Counted from the stretch's first letter, positions 8,723-17,326 are shown. The stretch is DNA of 64,000 nt from Streptomyces sp. ALI-76-A (GCF_030287445.1 NZ_JASVWB010000004.1:124001-188000); one strand, 5' to 3'. Translations and numbers: made by a program. The notes: generated by a model from the sequence alone, not told the origin.

Positions 8723-9577
8723 ATGACGTGGAACCAGCACGGCGGACGTCTGGGGGAGGAGTTCTTCACCGCGGGGACGTCCTCGTTCACCGCGTTCCTG
8801 GCCGCGCACCGCCCGGAGCTGCTGAGCACCCGCCGGGTCCTGCCGGACGGCGTGGTGGCCGCGCCCGGCCAGGTGCCGCACGGCACGACCGTGCTGGCCC
8901 TCACCTACCGCGACGGCGTGCTGATCGCGGGCGACCGCAGGGCCACCATGGGCAACCTCATCGCCCAGCGCGACCTGGAGAAGGTGCATCCCGCCGACGA
9001 CCACACGGCCGTCGCCTTCGCCGGCACCGTCGGCCTCGCGGTCGACATGGTGAAGCTGTACCAGGTCGAGCTGACGCACTTCGAGAAGATCGAGGGCGTC
9101 GCGATGAGCCTCGACGGCAAGGCGCGCCGCCTGGCCGGCATGATCCGCGAGAACCTCGGCCAGGCCATGCAGGGCCTCGCCGTCGTCCCGCTCCTCATCG
9201 GCTACGACCCCTCCGCCCCCGAGGGGGGACGGGGCCGCATCTTCAGCTTCGATGTCGCCGGGGGGCTCTACGAGAAGCGGCACTTCCACGCCGAGGGCTC
9301 CGGGTCGCCGTACGCCCGGGGCTCCTTGAAGAAGCTGTTCCACGAGGGCATGGACCGCCGCGGCGCCGCCCTGGCCGCGCTCCAGGCGCTGTACGACGCG
9401 GCGGACGACGACTCCGCGACCGGCGGCCCGGACATCGGCCGCCGGATCTTCCCGATCGTCTCGGTCATCACCGAGGACGGGTTCGAGCGGCTGCCCGAGC
9501 CGGAGACGGAGGCGCTCAGCCGCGAGGTGGTCGAGCGGCGCCTCGACAGGCCGGACGGACCGACCGCGACACCGTGA
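8723..9577 (+). CDS. prcB: 20S proteasome beta subunit, unlinked paralogue
   Basis: The protein has 284 residues. A 54-residue propeptide ends in His-Gly before Thr55 (HGTTVLAL), the expected autocatalytic cleavage site. Counting from that Thr1, Asp17 (Asp71 of GDRRATMGN) and Lys33 (Lys87 of AQRDLEKV) are both in place, so the active site looks complete. AGTVGLAVDMVKLYQ and DDDSATGGPDIGRRIFP are conserved PrcB blocks. None of the usual partners (mpa/arc, dop, pup, prcA, pafA) lies within the window, so this is probably a second PrcB away from the main locus. A GGGGGAAGGGC ribosome-binding site precedes ATG 8723. Paralogous prcB genes are known in some Streptomyces. Confidence 0.9.
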   Translation: MTWNQHGGRLGEEFFTAGTSSFTAFLAAHRPELLSTRRVLPDGVVAAPGQVPHGTTVLALTYRDGVLIAGDRRATMGNLIAQRDLEKVHPADDHTAVAFAGTVGLAVDMVKLYQVELTHFEKIEGVAMSLDGKARRLAGMIRENLGQAMQGLAVVPLLIGYDPSAPEGGRGRIFSFDVAGGLYEKRHFHAEGSGSPYARGSLKKLFHEGMDRRGAALAALQALYDAADDDSATGGPDIGRRIFPIVSVITEDGFERLPEPETEALSREVVERRLDRPDGPTATP

Positions 9578-9598
9578 CCAGGGCCGTGACGTGCGGCT

Positions 9599-9616
9599 TT
9601 CCCCATTCGTGGGGAA
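9599..9616 (+). terminator. Hairpin after prcB
   Basis: TTCCCCA at 9599-9605, a TTCG loop, and TGGGGAA at 9610-9616 form a perfect 7-bp stem 21 bases after the prcB stop. A U-run is absent, as is usual in Streptomyces. Confidence 0.5.
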
Positions 9617-10365
9617 GACCTGCCACGGGCTTTTACTGCCCATGGCTTGCAGCTGCCGAAGGAGAGCGAAAGGCTGCTTCACGCGGCCGTCCGCACGAAA
9701 GAGACACCCTCCTCCCATGACGGCCGCCCCTGACTCCACTCCGCCCCTCCTCCCCGCCACCGCCCCCGAGAGGGGCTCGGCCCGGCACCGCGTCCGTGGC
9801 GGCTCCATGACGCGGCAGGAGTGGATCAGGGTGGGCGGAAGGGCGGCCGTGCTCGTGGCCCCGCGCTCGGCCGGCCGGTTCCCGCTCCTCGCACTCTTCG
9901 AGGCGCCCCGCGAGGAGAAACGCGGAAAGATCATCCCAGTGGCCCAGCGGCAGAACGATTCGCGACGCCTTCTACCAGCACTGCACCTCCGACGGCTCAC
10001 GGGTGGTCATCAAGGTGGAGGTCGCCTGGGCGGCCGACTACGAGCGCTGTGTCCCGCCCGGCACGTCCTGGCTGGGCGCCGCCAGCAAGATCGACGGCGC
10101 CCACTACGTCGGCCGCACCTGCTGACGGACCCCGGTCGTGCTCCGTACCACCGGTCCGCCCCGGACGGTACGGAGCACTCCCGTCCGCGCTCCTCCCGCG
10201 CCCGGGAACGCGGCCCGCACTCCCCGCGCCCCGTCGCGGTGAGACCGAACTCATCGGCTCCCGGATCACTTCCGCCCCACGTTCGGGGTTGGGCGGCGCA
10301 TTGCGGGAAACGCGTTCAGGACACCGGAGAGACACCGGTCGACGCAGTGAACGAGGGAGGAGCCC
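9617..10365. other. Gene-poor stretch before DUF5709 gene
   Basis: Apart from the DUF6355 relic at about 9940-10125, no intact gene is visible here. Frames that stay open are arginine/proline-rich and look like GC-driven artefacts. The last 80 bases lead into the ribosome-binding site GGGAGGAG of the DUF5709 gene. Confidence 0.45.
9940..10125 (+). pseudogene. C-terminal relic of a DUF6355-type secreted protein
   Basis: Reading the + strand in the frame of 9964 gives DAFYQHCTSDGSRVVIKVEV, then AWAADYERCVPPGTSWLGAA, then SKIDGAHYVGRTC and TGA ending at 10125. The Tyr-x-His-Cys start, the spaced cysteines and the terminal Y-x-GRTC match the conserved end of the small secreted DUF6355 proteins. 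The expected signal peptide and first Cys-Gly block are missing; upstream in this frame the sequence is arginine-rich noise with no start codon near a ribosome-binding site. I read it as a truncated relic. Confidence 0.55.
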
Positions 10366-10884
10366 ATGGGCACGCAGCCGATGGCCGACGACGCGTACCA
10401 GCCCACCGGAACCAACGAGGAGCAGGAGGACGCGGCGCCGCTCGACCTCCAGGACGCGCTCGACGAACGGACCTACGACGACACCCTCGACGAGGGCTAC
10501 TCCCCGCCGGAGAAGCCGCTCGGCGTCACCAAGCACGGGACCACGGCCGCCGAGCAGCACGACGGGGAGACCCTCGACCAGCGCCTGGCCCAGGAGGTGC
10601 CCGAGGACACCGAGCCGATCGGCGACCAGGTCGGCGACCTCCCTGGCGGTGAGGGCGAACCGGTCGACCCGGAGGCGGGCACCGAGCGCGCGGGCCGGCT
10701 CGTCGCCCCGGACGAGGGTGCTCACACCGACACCGTCAAGGAGGAGGTCGCCCGCGACGTGGGCATCGACGCGGGCGCCGCCGGGGCCGAGGAGGCCGCC
10801 ATGCACGTCATCGAGGACGAGACCGAACTCCCCGACGACGGCAGTGCGAGCGGCGGGTACCTGGACGGGGACGACAGGACGTGA
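10366..10884 (+). CDS. DUF5709 domain protein
   Basis: The protein has 172 residues, is very acidic and has no hydrophobic segment. It starts at ATG 10366 behind GGGAGGAG; ATG 10381 is possible. The blocks LDERTYDDTLDEGYSPPEKP and GETLDQRLAQEVPE are typical of DUF5709, a family of small, probably disordered actinobacterial proteins of unknown role that often appear near stress-response genes. It converges on sthA with only 10 bp between the stops. Confidence 0.85.
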   Translation: MGTQPMADDAYQPTGTNEEQEDAAPLDLQDALDERTYDDTLDEGYSPPEKPLGVTKHGTTAAEQHDGETLDQRLAQEVPEDTEPIGDQVGDLPGGEGEPVDPEAGTERAGRLVAPDEGAHTDTVKEEVARDVGIDAGAAGAEEAAMHVIEDETELPDDGSASGGYLDGDDRT

Positions 10885-10894
10885 GGCGGGACGC

Positions 10895-12298
10895 TCAGTC
10901 CCCGATGCGGTCGATCAGCCGGAGCTTGTTGGTGGCGTCCAGCGCGGCGACCTTGTACGACTCCGCCAGCGTGGGGTAGTTGAACACCGCGTCGACCAGG
11001 TAGTCGACGGTGCCACCGCAGCCCATCACCGACTGTCCGATGTGGATGAGCTCGGTGGCACCGGTGCCGAAACAGTGCACCCCGAGCAGCGTGCGGTCCT
11101 CCGGCGAGACCAGCAGCTTCAGCATGCCGTGCGAGTCGCCCATGATCTGGCCGCGGGCCAGCTCCCGGTAGCGGGAGACGCCGACCTCGAACGGCACCCG
11201 GTCCTCGGTGAGCTGGTCCTCGGTGCGGCCCACGAAGCTGATCTCGGGGATGGTGTAGATGCCGATCGGCTGGAGGTGGTGCATCCGGGGCACCGCCTCC
11301 CCGCACGCGTGGTACGCCGCCGCGCGGCCCTGCTCCATCGAGGTCGCCGCCAGCGCCGGAAACCCGATGACGTCACCGACGGCGTAGATGTGCGGCACCT
11401 CGGTGCGGTAGTGCTCGTCCACGGTGATCCGGCCCCGGGCGTCCGCCGACAGACCCGCCTTGTCCAGGTCGAGGTCGTCGGTGAGGCCCTGGCGGCCCGC
11501 CGAGTACATCACCGCGTCGGCGGGGATCTTCTTGCCGCTCTCCAGGATGGTGAGCGTGCCCCGGGGATGGCGCTCCACCGCGGCCACCGTCTCGCCGAAA
11601 CGGAACGTCACCGCCAGGTCCCGCAGATGGTACTTGAGCGACTCGATCACCTCGACGTCACACATGTCGAGCATCCCGGCCCGCTTCTCGACCACGGTGA
11701 CCTTGCTGCCGAGCGCGGCGAACATCGACGCGTACTCCATGCCGATGACACCCGCGCCGACGATGACCATGGAACGGGGCACCCGCTCCACGGCCAGCAC
11801 GTTGTCCGAGTCCATGATCGTCCGCCCGTCGAACTCGACGCTGTCCGGCCGGGCGGGGCGGGTGCCGGTGGCGATGACGACGTGCTCGGCGCTGATCAGC
11901 CGTTCGTGGTCGGTCACCTCGCGGACGGCGAGGGTGTGGTCGTCGACGAAGCGGGCGGTGCCGGCGTACAGGGCGATGTGGTTGCGGGAGAGCTGGCTGC
12001 GGATGACGTCGACCTCGCGGCTGACCACGTGCTGGGTGCGGGCGGTCAGGTCGGCGACGGTGATGTCCTCCTTCAGCCGGTAGCTCTGTCCGTACAGGTC
12101 ACGCTGGGTGAGGCCGGTGAGGTACAGCACCGCCTCGCGCAGCGTCTTGGAGGGGATGGTGCCGGTGTGGATGGAGACCCCGCCGACCATGTCGGGGCGG
12201 TCGACGACGGCGACCCGGCGGCCCAGCTTGGCCGCGGCGATGGCGGCCTTCTGGCCACCGGGGCCGGATCCGATGACGAGCATGTCGAAGTCTGGCAC
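10895..12298 (-). CDS. sthA: Soluble pyridine nucleotide transhydrogenase
   Basis: The protein has 467 residues from GTG 12298. It has an N-terminal FAD site [10 protein letters not shown] (residues 10-19), a second nucleotide site [11 protein letters not shown] (~176-186), the FAD contact [10 protein letters not shown] and a dimerisation domain at the end. The segment [19 protein letters not shown] aligns with the redox-active disulfide region of the lipoamide-dehydrogenase family but has no cysteines, which is the signature that separates SthA from the disulfide reductases. It transfers hydride between NADPH and NAD+ in the cytoplasm. Likely monocistronic. Confidence 0.92.
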   Translation of the reverse strand: MPDFDMLVIGSGPGGQKAAIAAAKLGRRVAVVDRPDMVGGVSIHTGTIPSKTLREAVLYLTGLTQRDLYGQSYRLKEDITVADLTARTQHVVSREVDVIRSQLSRNHIALYAGTARFVDDHTLAVREVTDHERLISAEHVVIATGTRPARPDSVEFDGRTIMDSDNVLAVERVPRSMVIVGAGVIGMEYASMFAALGSKVTVVEKRAGMLDMCDVEVIESLKYHLRDLAVTFRFGETVAAVERHPRGTLTILESGKKIPADAVMYSAGRQGLTDDLDLDKAGLSADARGRITVDEHYRTEVPHIYAVGDVIGFPALAATSMEQGRAAAYHACGEAVPRMHHLQPIGIYTIPEISFVGRTEDQLTEDRVPFEVGVSRYRELARGQIMGDSHGMLKLLVSPEDRTLLGVHCFGTGATELIHIGQSVMGCGGTVDYLVDAVFNYPTLAESYKVAALDATNKLRLIDRIGD

Positions 12299-12466
12299 CC
12301 GAGGAGTCTGTCAGTCCCGGTGCCCGCTTCGAAAGGGCGGACGGACAAACGGCGTTCGCGCCCGCGGGGCCACGGGCAGGGCGGCGCGGGACCGTACCCC
12401 GACGGGCCGTGGTCCTCGCGGCCCGCGGCACCCCGGTGCCGCCCGGCACCCTGCCGGAGCGGCCCG

Positions 12467-12673
12467 CTACGGCAGCAGCTTGTCCAGCGCGGCCGGGCCC
12501 TCCGCCTCCAGCTTGCGCCTGGCCCATTCCAGGGTGCGCGGGGTGAGGTCCTTGCCGGAGGCGAGCACCAGGTCCTCGGGGGACACGTCCGTGCCGGTAC
12601 GGGTGTGCAGCAGGGCGTCCGGGGTCGTGCGCTCCTCGGACCGGTCTGACGCGTCGGGCTGTGACGTCGGCAT
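12467..12673 (-). CDS. Small conserved Streptomyces protein
   Basis: The protein has 68 residues, starting at the ATG (12673) that follows GAGGAGCAGAC; an upstream in-frame ATG at 12745 is less likely. It contains LASGKDLTPRTLEWARRKLE, a predicted amphipathic helix that looks like a short partner-binding module. No function is recognised. It lies upstream of sthA in the same direction, separated by about 170 bp. Confidence 0.55.
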   Translation of the reverse strand: MPTSQPDASDRSEERTTPDALLHTRTGTDVSPEDLVLASGKDLTPRTLEWARRKLEAEGPAALDKLLP

Positions 12674-12833
12674 GATGTCTGCTCCTCGGATCCGGATCGT
12701 TCCTCGGTCCCGGTTTCCCTCACCGGGCCCGCTATCACCATTCATCGCCCGGACGCACCCTGCATCCCGAGCGACACCACGGCACCTCCCGCCGGGGGTG
12801 CCCGCCGGCCCCGTCGGGGAGCGCGGACGACCG

Positions 12834-13282
12834 TCACGGGGACGGGATCCTCGGCTCCAGGACGAGCATCGTCACGTCGTCCTGCAAGGTCGTGCCGTGC
12901 CGGACGAGGTCCGCCCAGACCTGCCGCACGAGCGTGGCCGGTTCCCCGTCGGCGAAGCCCGGCAGCCGCTCGGCCAGGGGAAGGTCAGCAGATCGGTGCT
13001 GCCGGGATCGTCCAGCCGGAACGCGGGGACGTGCAGCACGGCCAGCGCGAGCCCGCCGAGCACCGCGGTCCCGGCGGGCCCGTACGACAGCACGGCCAGC
13101 GGCGGGATCGCGCCCAGCACGAAACCGATGTCGAGCGGACGCGGGCTGATCAGGGTCGCCGCGCACACCCCCGCCAGCAGGGCGGCCGGCAGCACCCGCA
13201 CCCAGCCCGGCGGGGGCGCGCCCCGCAGCCAGCCCCGCCGGTCCCGCTCGGGGCGCGACCACCCGCCGCGCGCTCTGCTCAC
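12834..13282 (-). pseudogene. PP2C/SpoIIE phosphatase with internal deletion and frameshift
   Basis: From ATG 13282 the frame encodes a cytosolic start, then three hydrophobic helices (VRVLPAALLAGVCAATLI, DIGFVLGAIPPLAVLS, AVLGGLALAVLHVPAF) and DDPGSTDLLT. Near 12983 the reading must shift frame to reach PLAERLPGFADGEPATLVRQ, VWADLVRHGTTLQDDVTMLV and LEPRIPSP, which is the typical end of a PP2C phosphatase (the DDVTMLVL metal-binding strand). The roughly 200 residues that should hold the catalytic core are missing. The parent would have been a membrane-anchored SpoIIE-type phosphatase; this copy cannot be active. Confidence 0.75.
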
Positions 13283-13286
13283 ACCC

Positions 13287-13443
13287 CTACGCTGCTACGA
13301 CCGGCCGCGCACCGCATGCCGGGCCGCGCGCCCCGGGCCGCTCCCGCCAGAACGGCGTGAACGCCAGCCGCGTCCCCGTGGGCGCCGTGTCCTGGATGTA
13401 CCAGGAGTGGTCGGCCACGTCGTCGAAGGCGAAGCCGTACACC
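13287..13443 (-). pseudogene. C-terminal relic, possibly beta-1,3-glucanase
   Basis: On the minus strand the frame reads VYGFAFDDVADHSWYIQDTA then PTGTRLAFTPF and continues to a stop at 13287. YGFAFDDV-x-x-HS is reminiscent of the end of thaumatin-like GH64 beta-1,3-glucanases. The coding-like part begins abruptly at a 9-bp tandem repeat, with no start or upstream domain, so only the tail survives. The family call is tentative. Confidence 0.4.
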
Positions 13444-13483
13444 CGGCCACTCCGGCCACTCCGGCCACTCCGGCCACTCCGGC
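13444..13483. repeat. 9-bp tandem repeat (CGGCCACTC)
   Basis: CGGCCACTC is repeated about four times in perfect tandem from 13444. It sits exactly at the 5' edge of the glucanase-like relic, so slippage or recombination at this repeat may have produced the truncation. Confidence 0.85.
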
Positions 13484-13574
13484 CTCGAGGGCCACTTGAA
13501 GGATCACTCGAAGGGCCAGTGAGCGGTGTACTGTGAGGCGTCACGCCCGAGACCGACGGAAGGAGGCGAGTGCC

Positions 13575-13631
13575 GTGCAGTTCACCCTCACCCAGCGCTC
13601 CCTTTCCGTTGCCCCGGCGTGCTTCGTCTGA
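13575..13631 (+). CDS. Possible 18-residue leader peptide
   Basis: GTG 13575 follows the strong ribosome-binding site GGAAGGAGG and encodes VQFTLTQRSLSVAPACFV before TGA. It ends 39 bases before the acetyltransferase start. A short peptide with a perfect Shine-Dalgarno and a terminal cysteine motif resembles actinobacterial leader peptides, but no attenuator hairpin is obvious. Low confidence that it is translated. Confidence 0.3.
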   Translation: MQFTLTQRSLSVAPACFV

Positions 13632-13670
13632 CCGGGAGCGCTCACCGCGGTACGCATCCCGGAGGAATCC

Positions 13671-14567
13671 ATGACCGATCTGGTCATCCGCGCGCTCGAC
13701 GAGCGCGACGCACCACTCTTCGACACCCTGCCGGACCCGCTGGACGCCCGTGCGGGACACCGGCTCACCCGGCACCGCCCCGACTGGAAGCGGGTGGCCC
13801 TGCGCGACGGCGAGGTCGTGGCACGCGGCGCCTGGTGGGGCGGCCCCGACGACACCGAACCCCTCAACATCAACTGGTTCGACGTGGCCCAGGGCGAGGA
13901 GGAGGCGGGCGCCGAACTCCTGCGCACCGCGCCCTGGCAGGTCGAACTCGAGATGAACCTGCCCCCGGGCTGGCGCGCGGACCCGGCCCTGCGCGCCGCC
14001 GCCGAGACCCGTTTCACCGCCGTCCGCGAGGCCGGATACGACCTCCTGGTGGAGCGTTTCCTGTACCGCTGGACCCCGGCGTGCGGGTTGCCCGAACGGC
14101 CCGGCCGCCTGGTGTTCCGTGCCGAACCGGACGACGAGGTGTTCCGCGACGCGCTGCGCCGCATCCACTCCGTCACCCTGGACGCCCACGCCCTGAAGGC
14201 CATCAAGGAGGGCGGACTCGACCGCGCCGCCCAGGAGGAACTCGACTTCTTCCACTGGTGCCCGTCACCGCGTGAGTGGTGGCAGGTCGCGCACACCCCG
14301 CAGGGCGACCCGGTCGGCATCCACATCCCCGCGCACAACCCGTCGGGCCCCTGCGTCGGCTTCATCGGTGTCCTGCCCGACCAGCGGGGCCGCGGCTACG
14401 CCTACGACCTGCTGGCGGAGTGCACCCACTTCCTGGCGGAACGGGGCGCGGAGTTCGTCTCCGCCGCCACCGACCAGGGCAACTTCCCCATGGCCCGGAA
14501 CTTCGCCAAGGCCGGCTATCCCGTCGTACGGGAACGCCTGAACTTCGACCTCACGCGCACGGGTTGA
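13671..14567 (+). CDS. GNAT family N-acetyltransferase
   Basis: The protein has 298 residues from ATG 13671 with GGAGGAATCC just upstream. The C-terminal half carries the GNAT acetyl-CoA loop VLPDQRGRGYAYDLLAE (Q/RxxGxG/A) preceded by the strand CVGFIGV and followed by TDQGNFPMARNFAKAGY, the usual motif B region. The N-terminal half is a degenerate GNAT-like fold, so this is probably a tandem-GNAT enzyme. Substrate unknown. A strong hairpin at 14646-14683 follows the gene. Confidence 0.85.
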   Translation: MTDLVIRALDERDAPLFDTLPDPLDARAGHRLTRHRPDWKRVALRDGEVVARGAWWGGPDDTEPLNINWFDVAQGEEEAGAELLRTAPWQVELEMNLPPGWRADPALRAAAETRFTAVREAGYDLLVERFLYRWTPACGLPERPGRLVFRAEPDDEVFRDALRRIHSVTLDAHALKAIKEGGLDRAAQEELDFFHWCPSPREWWQVAHTPQGDPVGIHIPAHNPSGPCVGFIGVLPDQRGRGYAYDLLAECTHFLAERGAEFVSAATDQGNFPMARNFAKAGYPVVRERLNFDLTRTG

Positions 14568-14645
14568 GACATGCGGCCGGCCGGGACACGCGGCCTGCAC
14601 TGACGGGCTGTCCGTACTGACGGACCGTCGGCGCCGACAGGCGTT

Positions 14646-14683
14646 CGGCACTGACAGGCGGTCGGGTCCGTCTGTCAGTGCCG
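14646..14683 (+). terminator. 12-bp hairpin after acetyltransferase
   Basis: CGGCACTGACAG (14646-14657) and CTGTCAGTGCCG (14672-14683) are exact complements with a 14-base loop. They lie 79 bases past the stop of the acetyltransferase. Related ACTGACGG units occur just upstream, so the region is a small cluster of CTGAC repeats. Confidence 0.65.
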
Positions 14684-14731
14684 GGTGGGAGGCTGATCCA
14701 CGGTGGGACCGGCGGCGGGGGCGGAGGCGGC

Positions 14732-15025
14732 ATGGGGTTCGACGGTGAGGTCTGGCAGGTGCGCGGCGGTGACGGACCGATCGGGGAGATCGTCGTCGAC
14801 GACATGGACTTCCCCTGGCTGGCGGGCCGGTTCACGGCCGGCCCCGGATTCGGCGCCGTGGCGGGCCCGTTCGCCCGGGAACTCGACTTGATCGCGGCAG
14901 ACGACGAGGACCACCGCACGCGGTGGGAGGCGGTCCACGACGAGATCCGCCGCCGTGTGACGCTGTCCTCGCCGGACGGCCCGGTTCCCGGGTTCCTGCT
15001 GCGCATCGGGGACGGCCGGGCCTGA
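14732..15025 (+). CDS. Conserved Streptomyces hypothetical protein
   Basis: The protein has 97 residues from ATG 14732; the GGAGGCGG just before it is a good ribosome-binding site. It contains EIVVDDMDFPWLAGRF and RRRVTLSSPDGPVPGFLLRI, blocks I associate with a widespread but uncharacterised Streptomyces family. It is soluble, acidic and has no export signal. Confidence 0.65.
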   Translation: MGFDGEVWQVRGGDGPIGEIVVDDMDFPWLAGRFTAGPGFGAVAGPFARELDLIAADDEDHRTRWEAVHDEIRRRVTLSSPDGPVPGFLLRIGDGRA

Positions 15026-15105
15026 TTCCGGTGGAGCAGCGAGCCGTTCGGCGAGGACAGGGCCGCGGGATGAGCGCGTGGCACCGTGATCGGGGCCGCC
15101 CCGCG

Positions 15106-15987
15106 TCAGGCGTCGTTCAGTAGCGCTTCCGCCGTGGCCAGGATCTCGGTGACCCGAAGAGCGAACGCCGCGTCGCACGGGTGCGGGCGGCCCGTGCGGG
15201 CGGCGTCGACCAGGGCGTCCGCGGCCCGGGTGAGCGCGGGCAGGACGCCCTCGGAACTCTCCGGGAGCAGCGTCACCCCCGCCTCGCCCCGCAGTTCGAC
15301 AGCGGCTCCCGCCGCCGCGGGCGGCGCCGTGAGACTCAGCGTCAGCGTGCTCGACGCCCCGCCGGCATGGTGCAGCACCAGATGCGCGGTGTCCCCGGGG
15401 CCGGCCGCCGCGGCCGCCACCCGGCGGACGTCACCGAGGACCGGCAGCAGCACGGACAGGGCGTGCGGCCCGACGTCCCACAGGGCTCCCTTCTCGCGCC
15501 GCCACGGCGAGTCGGCGAACGGGCTGTCGCTCGTGAACACCGAGCCCAGCCACTGCGCCCGCGCGGTGAACCAGCCCGCCACGCCCGCCTGTTGGGTGAT
15601 CCACGTCTCGGTCTCGGCCAGGAAACGGGTGGTGAAGAAGACGACCGAGGCGACCCCGGCCTGCCGGACGGCGTCGACCACGGCCCGCCCGTCCTCGGCC
15701 GTCGCGGCGAGCGGCTTGTCCAGCAGCAGATGACGGCCCGCCCGCGCGGCCCGCACCGCCAGCTCGGCCTGCACCTGCGGAGGCAGGGCGACGGCCACGG
15801 CGTCCACGTCGGCCAACAGCGCGTCCACATCGTCGTAGGCCCGCGTGCCGTGCAGGTCCGCCAGCTCCTTGGCCGCGTCGGGGCGGCGGCCCCACACGCC
15901 GACGAAGTCGAGCCCCGGGTGTTCGCTCAGGGCCGGGGCGTGGGCCATCCGGGCCCAGGGGCCGGTGCCGAGCAGTCCGATGCGCAT
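15106..15987 (-). CDS. Gfo/Idh/MocA family oxidoreductase
   Basis: The protein has 293 residues from ATG 15987. The start [20 protein letters not shown] is a Rossmann dinucleotide site, and [10 protein letters not shown] is the family's EKP-type motif with Asp in place of Glu. [19 protein letters not shown] matches the conserved GGxxxDxGxH region of the C-terminal alpha/beta domain, where Asp and His handle the substrate hydroxyl. It probably oxidises or reduces a sugar or polyol with NAD(P). It stands alone and is divergent from lipA. Confidence 0.88.
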   Translation of the reverse strand: MRIGLLGTGPWARMAHAPALSEHPGLDFVGVWGRRPDAAKELADLHGTRAYDDVDALLADVDAVAVALPPQVQAELAVRAARAGRHLLLDKPLAATAEDGRAVVDAVRQAGVASVVFFTTRFLAETETWITQQAGVAGWFTARAQWLGSVFTSDSPFADSPWRREKGALWDVGPHALSVLLPVLGDVRRVAAAAAGPGDTAHLVLHHAGGASSTLTLSLTAPPAAAGAAVELRGEAGVTLLPESSEGVLPALTRAADALVDAARTGRPHPCDAAFALRVTEILATAEALLNDA

Positions 15988-16325
15988 GCTGCCGCCTTTC
16001 CACGCCGTACGACCTGGTGAGGACCGGTGGCGGCGGGCCGCCGGTCCCGTGTCCAGGGGAGCGTTTCACATGGGCGGGGCGGTTGGGCAGGGGGCCCGGG
16101 GACGGGGTGGGGGCGGCCCCGTGGGTCGGCGGATCGGGTCGGCGGATCGGGTCGGCGGATCGGTCGGCGGTGTCGAGACCGGTGACATTGCCGGTCCGCG
16201 ACGCCTGGACGCCCCTCGACAGTGGCAGCGCCACAAGTCGGCGGTGCCCGGCGGCACGGTGCGCGGTGATCCTCCGTGCGCGGTGCCCGGCGGGCGGCCC
16301 GCCACGACAGAGAGGACGACTCGTC
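15988..16325. promoter_or_regulatory. Intergenic region upstream of lipA
   Basis: This 338-bp divergent region contains three perfect tandem copies of a 13-bp unit GTCGGCGGATCGG (16125-16163) and, nearer the lipase, a 14-bp direct repeat GCGGTGCCCGGCGG at 16241-16254 and 16280-16293 (39-bp spacing). The second repeat pair is a reasonable candidate for a site bound by the downstream LuxR-type regulator. No gene is seen. Confidence 0.45.
16125..16163. repeat. 13-bp triple tandem repeat
   Basis: GTCGGCGGATCGG occurs three times head to tail (16125, 16138, 16151), followed by a partial fourth unit. It lies within the divergent promoter region between the oxidoreductase and lipA. Confidence 0.9.
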
Positions 16326-17270
16326 GTGCAGCAACACCTGCGGAACGGCACTGCCCCTCGGACCCCCCGCCCGGCCGCGCACGGCCGCGGCCGACGCGGG
16401 GCCAACCGGTTCGCCGTCGCCCTGGCGGCGCTCGCCGCGACCGTCGGGCTCGGCACCCTCGGCACACCCGGGGCCCACGCGGCGGACAACCCCTACGAGC
16501 GCGGCCCGGCACCCACCAACGCCTCCATCGAGGCGCAGCGCGGCCCCTACGCGGTCTCGCAGACGACCGTCTCCCAGCTCGCCGTCAGCAGCTTCGGCGG
16601 CGGCACCATCTACTACCCCACGAGCACCAGCGACGGAACCTTCGGCGCCGTCGCCGTCTCACCCGGCTACACCGGCACGCAGTCCACCATCTCCTGGCTG
16701 GGCCCGCGCCTGGCGTCCCAGGGCTTCGTCGTCTTCACCATCGACACCCTGAGCACCCTCGACCAGCCGGACTCGCGGGCGCGGCAGCTGCTCGCCGCCC
16801 TCGACTACCTGACCCAGAGCAGCTCGGTCAGAGGCCGGGTCGACAGCAGCCGGCTCGGCGTGATGGGCCACTCCATGGGCGGCGGCGGCAGCCTCGAGGC
16901 CGCCAGGACCCGTCCCTCCCTCCAGGCGGCGATCCCGCTGACTCCCTGGCACCTCGACAAGACCTGGCCCGAACTCAGGACACCCACCCTCATCGTCGGA
17001 GCCGACGGCGACAGCGTCGCGTCCGTCAGCTCCCACGCCGAGCCCTTCTACGGCAGCCTGCCCTCGTCCCTCGACCGCGCCTACCTGGAACTGAACAACG
17101 CCAACCACTTCGCACCGATCTCGTCGAACACGACGATCGCGAAGTACAGCGTTTCCTGGCTGAAGCGGTTCATCGACAACGACACCCGCTACGAGCAGTT
17201 CCTGTGCCCGCTCCCGCGGCCGAGCACGGCCATCGAGGAGTACCGCGGCAACTGCCCGCACACCTCCTGA
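16326..17270 (+). CDS. lipA: Secreted lipase/cutinase-like polyesterase
   Basis: The protein has 314 residues from GTG 16326. An arginine-rich n-region, a hydrophobic stretch ([19 protein letters not shown]) and AHA before ADNPYERG give a signal peptide cleaved near residue 52, leaving a ~262-residue alpha/beta hydrolase. The nucleophile is Ser183 in GHSMGGGG, the acid Asp229 in GADGDS and the base His261 in NANHFAPIS. Trp208 (LTPWHLD) and the C-terminal Cys294/Cys310 pair match Streptomyces exfoliatus lipase and the Thermobifida-type cutinases that hydrolyse aromatic polyesters. The loop that usually reads DTxAPVS is DSVASVS here. A LuxR-type regulator gene follows, as in known lipA-lipR pairs. 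A hairpin ends the gene. Confidence 0.9.
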   Translation: MQQHLRNGTAPRTPRPAAHGRGRRGANRFAVALAALAATVGLGTLGTPGAHAADNPYERGPAPTNASIEAQRGPYAVSQTTVSQLAVSSFGGGTIYYPTSTSDGTFGAVAVSPGYTGTQSTISWLGPRLASQGFVVFTIDTLSTLDQPDSRARQLLAALDYLTQSSSVRGRVDSSRLGVMGHSMGGGGSLEAARTRPSLQAAIPLTPWHLDKTWPELRTPTLIVGADGDSVASVSSHAEPFYGSLPSSLDRAYLELNNANHFAPISSNTTIAKYSVSWLKRFIDNDTRYEQFLCPLPRPSTAIEEYRGNCPHTS

Positions 17271-17298
17271 CGCCACTGCCGGCGCTGTGCCGGTGCAT

Positions 17299-17326
17299 CG
17301 GTGCCCACCCCGGGCGCTGGGCACCG
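17299..17326 (+). terminator. Hairpin between lipA and lipR-like gene
   Basis: CGGTGCCCA (17299-17307) pairs perfectly with TGGGCACCG (17318-17326) over a 10-base loop, 29 bases after the lipA stop. It suggests that the regulator is transcribed mainly from its own promoter. Confidence 0.6.

Noticed and set aside
9821..12649. 942-codon + strand frame across DUF5709 and antisense to sthA
   Set aside because: It changes composition at gene boundaries and has no domain; both true genes are unmistakable in other frames.
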